Source: Silene latifolia (Eukaryota > Streptophyta > Magnoliopsida > Caryophyllales > Caryophyllaceae). Taken from it: a DNA stretch of 64,000 bases. Both the position numbers and the translations under genes were made by a program. Positions 11,683 through 21,402 of the stretch are shown piece by piece. Position 1 is the first letter of the stretch. Every line of letters begins with the position of its first letter. A model generated the notes under the pieces. The model was not told the origin of the DNA. It did not search any database and saw only the letters and a list, made by a program, of their open reading frames with translations. The stretch covers positions 52,571,401 through 52,635,400 of the forward strand of contig NC_133529.1 of the NCBI RefSeq assembly GCF_048544455.1. Reading direction: 5' to 3'.

Positions 11683-13035
11683 AAACCCTTTCTCTTGCTT
11701 CTCATTTGAAGGCGGCAAGACAAAAAGACACCCTAGAGGGGCCGAGTGAACCTTTTTTTGGGGGGGCGGGTATCCTAAAACGGGACGGGAAAGGGTTTAG
11801 GGTTTTATTAGGCGGACCGCTACTGCGGATCCCCCTAATCAAACCCTAAACCCTTTCCCTTGCTTCTCATTTGAAGGCGGAAAGACAAAAAGACACCCTA
11901 GAGGGGCGGAGTGAACCCCTTTTTGGGGGGTTGGGTATCCTAAAACGGGACGGGAAAGGGTTAAGGGTTGGATAAGGGGGACCGCTACCGCGGATCCGCC
12001 TAATCCAACCCTAAACCCTTTCCCATGCTTCTCATTTGAAGGCGGCAAGACAAAAAGACACCCTAGAGGGGCCGAGTGAATCCTTTTTTGGGGGGGCTGG
12101 GTATCCTAAAACAGGACGGGAAAGGGTTTAGGGTTTGATTAGGTGGACCGCTACCGCGGATCCCCCTAATCAAACCCTAAACCCTTTCCCTTGCTTCTCA
12201 TTTGAAGGCGGCAAGACAAAAAGACACCATAGAGGGGCCGAGTGAACCCTTTTTGGGGGGGCCGGGTATTCTAAAACGGGACGGGAAAGGGTTTAGGGTT
12301 TGATTAGTCAGACCGCTACCGCGGATCCCGCTAATCAAACCCTAAACCCTTTCCCTTGCTTCTCATTTTAAGGCGGCAAGACAAAAAGACACCCTAGAGC
12401 GGCCGAGTGAACCCTTTTTGGGGGGGACCGGGTATCCTAAAACGGGACGGGAAAGGGTTTAGGTGTTGATTAAGCGGACCGCTACCGCGGATCGCCCTAA
12501 TCAAACCCTAAACCCTTTCCCTTGCTTCTCATTTGAAGGCGGCAAGATAAAAAGACACCCTAGAGGGGGCCGAGTGAACCCTTTTTTGGGGGGCCGGGTA
12601 TCCTAAAACGGGACGGGAAAGGTTTTAAGGTTTTATTAGGTGGACCGCTACCGCGGACCCCCCTAATCAAACCCTAAACCCTTTCCCTTTCTTCTCATTT
12701 GAAGGCGGCAAGACAAAAAGACACCCTAGAGGGGCCGATGGAACCCTTTTTTGGGGGGCCGGGTATCCTAAAATGGGACGGGAAAGGGTTTAGGGTTGGA
12801 TTACGGGGACCGCTACCGCGGATCCATCTAATCCAACTCTAAACCCTTTCCCTTGCTTCTCATTTGAAGGCGGCAAGACAAAAAGACATCCTAGAGGGGC
12901 CGAGTGAACCCTTTTTTGGGGACGGTATTAAAACTAGGGGGCTGAGTATCCTAAAACGGGACGGGGAAGGATTTATGGTTGGATTAGGCAGACCGCGGTC
13001 TGCCTAATCCAACCTTAAACCCATTCCCTTATTTT
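11683..13035. repeat. GC-rich satellite (main array, about 8 units)
   Basis: Units start near 11718, 11884, 12049, 12214, 12378, 12544, 12712 and 12877, a period of 164-168 bp. Each keeps the order AGACAAAAAGACACC, G run, GGGTATCCTAAAAC, G-rich arm, central CCGCTACCGCGGATC, C-rich arm, TTGCTTCTCATTTGAAGGCGGC. The G-rich arm has tracts G3-AC-G3-A3-G3-TTTA-G3, which fits the standard G-quadruplex pattern. The last unit has a shortened loop (CAGACCGCGGTCTGC, itself palindromic) and fades out after 13030. No coding role is seen. Confidence 0.92.
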
Positions 13036-13289
13036 AAGAGGATAATGTTTGAAAGAAATGCGGGTTTAAAGCTTTGGTACATCGTTACATAATAATATGG
13101 ACATTTGTAAAATGTTGAAGGTACATTATAGTTGATCACTCTTGTAACTGGCTTTAAATTAGAAAGGGTCAATTCTAAACAGTTAAAGCTTAGGTAGATG
13201 ATAATAATTTAGATTCAAATAAACATTCATAATAAACTGCAAATTTGTTCTGACAATAACACTTAATGAAAACGCATATGTTTTTAAAC

Positions 13290-15935
13290 TTAACCACAGA
13301 TTATAATTATACATAAATTAACATCAAAGTTCTTAACCCTTTTCGGGTTTCTCGCAAAATGAAGCATGAACACTTTGCTCTCACCCTCCAGCAAGTCCTC
13401 CCTTAGATGTTTCTTATAACCGTCTATTAATTCCATAGCCTTTACGACTGCTGGCCAAGGTATAGTATTTTCGCCATCAAGAAGAGCATATGATTCTCGT
13501 ACAGCTATGACACCGGTGAGAAACTGACGGTCCATGTCAGCCTCTGTGTACTGTTTTTGTCTATTAGCTTCAAGTTGTCGGGCTATCTTTGTCTCTTTCA
13601 CCGTGATAAACTTCATCTGCGCTTCAAAGAATGTCCACCTCTGTTGTAGTGACTTTGCATTCACTTGACTATGTCCATTTCTCATCGACCCTTCCCGATG
13701 TTCTTCTAATACTTCGTTTTTACCAAGCACCTCAATAAGATATTGATCCAGTGAATCTCTTTCGCGTTTCATTTGTGAGATCATACTCAACGTCGAAGTT
13801 TTTGCTCGATATCCGACATTATTTCCACATTGGTAACGGAACTCATATTCTGGTTCAGGCAAAAAAATAAACGTATTTTAAAAAGAGTGACAATAAACTT
13901 AAGGCATTATGGGAAGTACCAACTTCAACCATATTTAAGGCCATACTATAGGGTAAAACAAATTAACGTGGGCTTTGACATTGTATAATCATGCAAAGAG
14001 CAAACAATGTTATTGTGAAAACAGATTACAGCAAAAGGTAAAATAATCTTCTCCTGCAAATATTAAGCACGTTGCCAGATTGAAATATCTACTATACTTA
14101 ATTTTGGCAAAACGTTCCAGCCACAAATGCAGTTTGATTTTCAGATCTGAAACAACTTTTAATTCGTCTGGGGACTAAAGTATATATTTCTTTTCACAAG
14201 ATAAAAAAAACATACTGATTAATCAAATAATACTTATAAATGAAATAATCTGAATGTTATATAGGCTACTATTTACATAAAGATCTGCATTTCCTTTGCA
14301 GGGATAAAATAATAAGAACAAAAAAAAACCAGAAACCAGAGCACCTTTTCAAGGGAGTGAAGACGTTTTCTATATGATTATTCCATAGATTTTGTAATTA
14401 GCACACTAGTTTAGACAAGTATTTATAGTGAGTTTTATATTTAAACTGATTATGAAACAGTCTTGAATGGCTTTTGTAAGTATTTCTAATATTAATTAAA
14501 TAGTATTATGTCGTTTACTGTCATTAACATTCAATACATTTTTTATATATGCTATATCAAAATGCACAACAATATTTCCTATGAACATTATCAATAAAAT
14601 AAATGTTCCTTTAAAGGCATGACAATGGACATTGGCAGGAATACATTATATATGAACCTTTATTTGTATGAAATAAATTACCAGAGCATATTCGAATTCC
14701 ATTACTGCATTATTCTTGCAATAATATTCAATATACTTATTTAAATAAAGATATGCATTTATTTTGCAGGGAAAAAACTAATAAGAACAAAAAAAAACAG
14801 AAATTAGAGTACCTTTTTAAGGGAGTGGAGACGGTTTGTATGATTATTCCTTAGATTTTGTAATTAGCACACTAGTTTAGATAAGTATATATAGTGAGTT
14901 TTATATATAAACTGCTTTGGATAAGAATAGGAGAAGTTACAATTTATGAGTGTAGTATTATTTGTCTTTTCACATGCATTAGTTTACAACTGTCATTTGA
15001 CACATGTCTCATTTAATCAAATAATCATGAATAGTGGTGTCTTTTCACCTGAATTATTTTACAACTTGCATCTGAGAGTGTAATTATTAGATGCATTAAT
15101 TTATATTATTTAATTTAAATGGTACATTGTTAATGCACGTAATGGACATTGTAAATACAGTGATGGGACAATTCTTTTCATGATGTATCAAAAATCCAAA
15201 AATTACAAAAGGTACTACGTCAATATAATGAAATATCATTAACAAAATAGAGAATGTACTTATATTCTTATATTCTGAATGGACATTGAAAATCAACAGT
15301 AGGTACAAGGGGTATGAGGTAAATATAAAACTTATATTCAAATGTACCTCAGCTGTATATATATAGTATTACTTGGTTTGATTTAATAGAATAAAAGCAA
15401 GTTCGACCGCTGGTCGGGAAATTGATGTCGGGATAGAGTCAAAATCTTCCTCTTCACCGTCTACAACAACAAGATTTCCTAACTCGGGTGCCAAATGATA
15501 TTGAAACAGGTGCAATGTCCTCCTTGTTAAGAGATTGTCTGTCAAGTAACAAAGACACCTTCGGAAAACTACTACATTATCCCTGGTAGTCGTTCTAACC
15601 CCAAATGAAATGCTTGTCTGTAATCTGCTTTCATATTTCTCTCTTAAACGGGCTTCCTCATTTTGTAAGATAAACATCTTAGCCCAGCACTTGCATACTG
15701 CTTCCATGTTATGTTTGTCAGCTTGATTAACTTTTTGAAAGATTTGTAGCATGTAAGTTTCATCTTGTAGTGCTGTGTTTTTTGCATAGTTGTCCTCCAC
15801 CCCTGGAATTATGGCGTCCTTCCCATTAAATAGCCATCCTAGCATTGTCTTCTTTGCGTCAAGATGATGTTTAGTGAATTGTTTTCTGTCTTCCTCTTCA
15901 GAATTTGTTACCAATCCCAAGCAAAATAATGACAT
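13290..15935 (-). CDS. unknown protein, probable two-exon unit (partial)
   Basis: Two minus-strand open blocks can be joined: about 15935-15371, with a donor-like site in CCAA|GTAATA, and about 13848-13290, preceded by a pyrimidine-rich acceptor ending GAACCAG|AATATG. The first block begins MSLFCLGLVTNSEEEDR, after an AG that could itself be an acceptor, so more 5' exons are possible. The product is charged and helix-rich (for example RREDL-like and QLEANRQKQYTEADMDRQF stretches) with no family I recognise. It sits just downstream of two TE-associated Ulp1-like genes on the same strand and may belong to the same kind of element. Function unknown. Confidence 0.4.
14270..14915. repeat. direct duplication inside the intron of the unknown gene
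   Basis: About 180 bp at 14270-14460 and about 185 bp at 14730-14915 are clearly similar. Shared words include ATTTTGTAATTAGCACACTA and TATAGTGAGTTTTATAT. Both copies carry TTTGCAGGGA followed by an A-rich tract. They are separated by about 270 bp of unrelated AT-rich sequence. Confidence 0.75.
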
Positions 15936-16055
15936 GATTTCCTATGTAGACAGATTAAGAATGGTTATTCCAAAATGTTCATTGAACGATAACATTTAGA
16001 ACATCATACTGTAAACTTTAAAAACACTATTAATTGAACGATGAACACTGTGAGC

Positions 16056-16712
16056 AATATTTGAAATTGAGTAAATTGTACAATTAGTATTTTAATTTAC
16101 CTATTACTCCTATTTCATATGTTGTACACAATTTTCCTACTTGCCCCAATTACCCCAACACACGTAAATCTCACACAATTGTAATCAATAATTAACATCC
16201 CATTAAACTTGACATGAACATCAAATTAAACTGAAAACGACAAAAATGTAACAAACAAAAGAGGCGGGATTTTCAGGTGATTTTGTCAATGATTTAAATC
16301 AACCAAGTATAATTACCTAACAAATACACCAAAAGAATGGACGAAATTCAGGACAAGTTAGTAAATAAACGTGATTACCTGGCAATGAAGAAGTATTGAA
16401 AACGAAGGTGGAGTATAACCAAAATTTATGGAGAAGTTACCTAATACTCCGTAGTTGAAAGACGTATTTTCTTTGGAAAGATTGTTTGAAATAAGTATTC
16501 CTTTTATCTATTTTAGATTTACACCTAATTGTGTGTTTTATAATTGAACATAAATTGGCTATACTTCCATAATAGGTATTATTAGGTCCACCCTAGATTT
16601 ACGTGTGTTGGGGTTATTTGGGGAAGTAGGAAAATTGTGTGCAACATATGATATAGAAGTAATAGTTAAATTAAAATACTAATTGTACATATTTACTCAA
16701 TTTCGAATATTT
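16056..16712. mobile_element. non-autonomous element with about 115-bp terminal inverted repeats
   Basis: The left arm (about 16056-16172) and right arm (about 16594-16712) are inverted copies of each other. Shared blocks are GAAATTGAGTAAAT, ACAATTAGTATTTTAATTT, ACACAATTTTCCTACTT and CCCCAACACACGTAAATCT. The roughly 420 bp between them have no gene. Long arms and small size suggest a MULE- or MITE-like element, but no target duplication was found with confidence, so the superfamily is open. Confidence 0.65.
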
Positions 16713-17152
16713 CTATTTCCCTTCTCTTTTCTGCCCTCTTCTCATATGATTTGTTTAAATATTAGTGTATACGGAGTATATTTTTTTGTTTTCCTTAAAA
16801 TGAACATTCTCATATTAAAATGACCACGCACGATATAAATTAATTGTATCAATTGTGAGATCCTAAAGCAAGAAAGTTACACAGGATGTAAATTTGTTTT
16901 CCTTAAAATGAACATTCTCGTATTAAAGCAAGAACATCATTGATTTTGGTGAACATTTGTTTTCCTTAAAATGGACAATTGATCATTAAAGAATGTACAT
17001 TATAACAAGTAGCTTCGGATGAATGCACATCCAGTACAACTTTGGTGTACATACGCCAACGATCAAAAGTACATTATCAATACAGCAAACCCAATAGACA
17101 TCAACTAACGCCAGATATGTCGACAGCACAAAAGAAAACTAATAAATCATAT

Positions 17153-19353
17153 TCAGGAACCATTTGTGAATTCGTGACACGCTAATGCATGTCTAATAAT
17201 GTTGTTACGATGTTTGTTGTGCTCAAATGTTAGTAGCGTGCATAGGTACTTGAATCTCAGCATTGTTAACAATCTCATCTGCAAAAAATAAAAAAAAAAT
17301 AAAAACAAAAAAAATATGAAATTAGAATTTAATAACCAACAAGATAACATTGATTTGGTCTAAATACGTTACAATTAAAATGTAAAACTCACATCAATTT
17401 TGGACAGTCCACACTCCCAAGTGGCTATTCCCATAAATGTTTCCATGTGCCTCATGGTGTAAATACCACAGTCAAAAATATTTCTGTTATTTCTCCATGG
17501 AAGCATTGCTATTGTAGGATCCATGCCCATTACTATATTACTTTTCTCCATAGTTGATTGATTTTCACCCAAAACCCGTGCAAAAGCATCACCCTGTAAC
17601 ACAATAATAAAAATTAGACGAGATGAACCATAATGTACATGAATTTACCAATGCAAGTGAACGATAATAATTCATAGTTGAGGAGAATGTAAATTTACCA
17701 GTTCAAGTACACTATCACCATACTCTTCTAAGACACTCCCCCTTCTAATGCGATTGTAAAGAATCATGAGACATTTCCTTGGCAGGTCGAAAACGCACAA
17801 CACAAAATGATTCTCAAGTGCAATAGGGAAGAAGAACTAGCATCAGGGAAAGAAACAATTGTAAGGCCACTGACAGGTAAAGGTTAATTTCATGTTAAGT
17901 AATAGCACATTTTGAAAACTTTGACAGTACATTCACTGACTTCTATTCAAATAGACTACTACAAAGAATATCTGAATTTAATTTCAATTACTAAATGAAG
18001 TGAGGGACTGACTAGTTCAATGGATGGTAGATCAATCCACTCAAACTCATTTAATTCTACTTCGATGCGACGCTTGAAAGGTTTGTAACGATGATCATCA
18101 ATAGACGCACATGTGTTCTTCATTAGTAACAACTGCACAATGAAGATAAAATTTTAGTAATGTGAAAATGTTGGAAATAGTAAACTGAAATACATGAAAA
18201 CAATGACCAAACTTACATATGTAAGTGTACTAAAAAAGAATCGTGTGGGATTGGTTGGATTCCCACCCTTTTCTTTGTAGTTTAGATATGCCGACCAAGA
18301 ATCTATGACAAAGCTTGAGATATAGTGATACGGTTTTAATGACAACAGTTGATCCCAACCAAGGACATTATTTTTGAACTCAAATAACGTATTACTGCAC
18401 AAAAAACAGTAATAGCATTATGATTAGCAGCAGATATGTAAAGATAAACTATGTAAATGAATATAAAATATTAAATCTTCTGTATGTAATTACCAACTGT
18501 TATCCACAGAGCCCTGGCCAATGAACACATAATTTGAAATCTGATATTGCATTGATGTCAAAGGTATGAAGGGATTCGTGTCGTCAATAGCATCAAGGAG
18601 AGGTTCACAGGAAGGACTCCTACTAAAATGATATTGATTCCCTGTTTTCGGATATAAAGGTGGACGATCAGCAGATAGTTTCATTCCTTTTTTACTCCGG
18701 TCTGGTGCTGCATAAACAGAAGAGTCCTCATCTTCCGGGAACACACCTAAACTGAATGACACAGCAGCGTTTGTAGGCGCATCCTTATTCTTCTCAGCAA
18801 TTAATTTTCTCACTTTACGAAGAGCCGCTATGTGTTTGCTAGCAGAAGTGGGTTGTTTGTTGAAAACCTGGTCTATTTGATATGACGTTTGAATAGGTGT
18901 TTCAGTTAAATGAGCAAGAATTTCTATCGGTGGCACTTCTGCACAGCTTGTTCGTAAGGTGGCCCTAACAATGTCAAGTTTGTCCCTCACAATATGTTTA
19001 ATGTGTGGCCAGTTACAAGATGGATCAACAATCCCATCTTCAATGGGGCTGTCAGGAACATCAATCAACAAAGGATAAGAGGAGTTTTTTAAGATGCTAC
19101 ACGAAGTGCAGCGAACTCTAGGACGATTAACAATCTCTTCTATTGTAAATTTGTTTCGGGGAACATCAATTATCGCAACAGAAGAAGAGTTTTTGTCAAC
19201 TGTTTGTAATGTATGCCAAATGCTAGGATGATGTACTACTCCTATTGTAGGACTGTCAGAAACTTCAATTATCACAGCAGAAGAAGAGTCTGTGGTGAAT
19301 CTTGATGGAGGTTGACAAACAGTAGGTGAATCAGGACTGATTTGCACAACCAT
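17153..19353 (-). CDS. Ulp1/C48-like cysteine protease, TE-associated, copy A
   Basis: Six exons can be read with GT-AG borders: 19353-18494, 18394-18217, 18132-about 18013, 17836-17699, 17593-17393 and 17278-17153 (stop). Exon 1 is acidic and low in complexity, with repeated V-P/S-DSP motifs, then LYPK...DDTNPFIPLT. Exon 2 carries ISSFVIDSWSAYLN. Exon 4 has the histidine box (LENHFVLCVFDL). Exon 5 has the cysteine box (FDCGIYTMRHMETFMG). The Asp expected after the His box, seen in copy B as ILDNS, reads ILYNR here, so catalysis is doubtful. The start (ATG 19353) is the first plausible Met in the exon. The N-terminal domain present in copy B is absent. Such genes are usually carried by transposons; the exact superfamily is not shown. 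Confidence 0.6.
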
Positions 19354-19444
19354 AGTGACATATGTGTTCTTCGGTTTTAAATGTTGTTTTTTTTTTAAAA
19401 AAAAAAAGAAAAAGGAAAAAAAAAACATATAAGACAGAAACATA

Positions 19445-19835
19445 AAGCCATTAAAAATACAGATATCCAGAAAGGACATGCTAAACATTAAGAAAGTACA
19501 TGAAGAAAATACATCCTAAATATTAAGCCATAGCAAAGAACATCAAAATTATTAGGAAATAATGCGTACAAATTCCGACATATTGATATGAAGCACAGGT
19601 ATCCAGAAAGTAAATGCTAAACATTAACAAACTACATCAAAATCATTAGCAAACAATGCGTATAAATTCCGACATATTGATATGAAGGACACGTATCCAG
19701 AAAGTAAATGCTAAACATTAAAAAAGTACATGAAGAAAATACATCCTAAACATTTAAAAATATTAAGCCATAGCAAAGTACATCAAAATCATTAGGAAAC
19801 AATGCGTATAAATTCCGACATATTGATGCACCTGT
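19445..19835. repeat. local repeat, about 3 copies of a 95-140 bp unit
   Basis: Three copies of TATCCAGAAAG..ATGCTAAACATTAA, ending AATTCCGACATATTGAT, start near 19464, 19600 and 19690. The first and third include an extra ACATGAAGAAAATACATCC segment that the second lacks. The block lies directly upstream of copy A's first exon. Confidence 0.8.
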
Positions 19836-20099
19836 GAAATAATATTAGGACTGATTTATAATGAACATCTTCGAACAATAATAGCTAAGGAAACTATGTA
19901 AAATTCGAAGCAGATGAAAAGTAAACACAGTTGTTTTTATCAAATAATTAAAGGCAAAGAGTATAACCTTCATTCCGATAGAGAGCGATAAGAGTAAGTG
20001 AACGATCTGAGAATGAGAAAACGTGCAGGTACAATTTAATTGACAGGTTTATCAAAAAGTAGTAAGATGTTAAAGAGAAGAAGTTTAAAGTGACGGTAT

Positions 20100-20330
20100 T
20101 TTTTTAAAAAATTGGGTCATACTATAATGCCATAAGTCCATTCTTTTTTTTTTTTCTTTTTTTTTTATTCCCACTGCTAGAACCGTTTGAACCTCTACTT
20201 TTATATACCCATTTTATACTTAAAAACTTCAGATTAGGTCAAATTAGGATATATGGCCATTTAACACAATGGTAATGTTATAATTTGTCAATGTATTTTC
20301 TAAAAGTTCTAAATGTACTTTTTTGACATT
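20100..20330 (+). repeat. left arm of a large inverted repeat
   Basis: About 230 bp matches the reverse complement of about 22425-22640. Shared words include ATGGCCATTTAACACAAT, ATACCCATTTTATA and CATAAGTCC. The two arms enclose about 2.1 kb that includes the last two catalytic exons of copy B. It may be a dispersed repeat inserted twice rather than the ends of one element. Confidence 0.7.
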
Positions 20331-20369
20331 CATAATGTACAAATTAGCTCAAGTTGTTGGATTACGAAC

Positions 20370-20745
20370 GGCCACAAGATCGAAAGACACCCTAGAGGGG
20401 GCGAGTGAACGCTTTTTGGGGACGGGATTAAAACAAGGGGGCCAAGTATCCTAAAACGGCATGGGAAAGGGTTTAGGGTTGGATTATGAACGGCCGCAAG
20501 ACCAAAAGACACCCTAGAGGGGGTGACTGAACCCTTTTTGGGGACGGGATTAAAACTAGGGGGTCGAGTATCCTAAAACGGGACGGGAAAGCGTTTAGGG
20601 TTGCATTAGGCAGACTGCTACCGCGAATCCACCTAATCCAACTCTAAACCCTTTCCCTTATGTGTGGTTTGTATAGCCGCAAGACCAAAATACACCCAAC
20701 AAGGGGCGAGTGAACCCATTTTTTGGGAAGGGATTAAAAATAGAT
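20370..20745. repeat. diverged satellite units, outlying copy
   Basis: Two to three diverged units with AAAGACACCCTAGAGGGGG, GAACGCTTTTTGGGGACGGG, TATCCTAAAACGG and GGGTTTAGGGTTGGATTA. One unit has both arms, ending CTAATCCAACTCTAAACCC. They carry an extra GGGATTAAAAC(A/T)AGGGGGCC segment that also occurs in the last unit of the main array (about 12927-12945). The family is therefore dispersed as well as tandem. Confidence 0.85.
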
Positions 20746-21165
20746 CTTTGACAGTTTATTAAATAGGTTTTCCTGTTTACACTGTATATATTATGTAATT
20801 TATGTAAACAGTTTAATTAAAATGTCCATTATCTATATTCATAATGTGCATGTTCTGATAATTAGGTGCAACTAAAATATCATTAAGCACTGTTTGGAAA
20901 ATGTAGATTATATTATATTTAAAGGTACATTAAATTATTTTAAAAAGAACATGAAACACTAATTAAATTGTAATGCATGAGATCGTTTAATATGATAGAA
21001 AACTTCAAAAGTTCATTCATATACCTAGATTATGATGTCGCTATAGATAGATCTTTGACGTGATTTTAGACCTATTTTCCTGTTTTCAATGTATAATAGA
21101 AATAAATGTGCTTTCAATTTAATTCAATTGTTCATTATGTATGTTCATAATGTGCATGTACTGTT
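20738..21165. repeat. diverged direct duplication
   Basis: About 20738-20870 and 21047-21165 share ATAGATCTTTGAC, TTTTCCTGTTT, a TTCATAATGTGCATGT block and intervening AT-rich sequence. They are about 310 bp apart. There is no coding potential. Confidence 0.6.
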
Positions 21166-21402
21166 TTACAAAAGAGATTTAAAAGCAGACCTGAAATGTA
21201 CATTATATTATTTTGCTAATTCAGTACATCATAAGTCGCTATTCAAGGAGATAATAATGTTCAAGTAAATAGCACGCTAAAAATAGACAAAGAAGTACTT
21301 TAATTAAGTGCAACTAAACATTGGTTCACAAATTCAACATTTTGCTTATGCAATTGCAAATCATTACACATACTAACGTATACTAGAATTTAAAACATCA
21401 TA

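Noticed and set aside
946-13035. Interstitial telomere array
   Set aside because: TTTAGGG occurs once per 165-bp unit, not in uninterrupted tandem copies, so these are satellite units with a telomere-like word.
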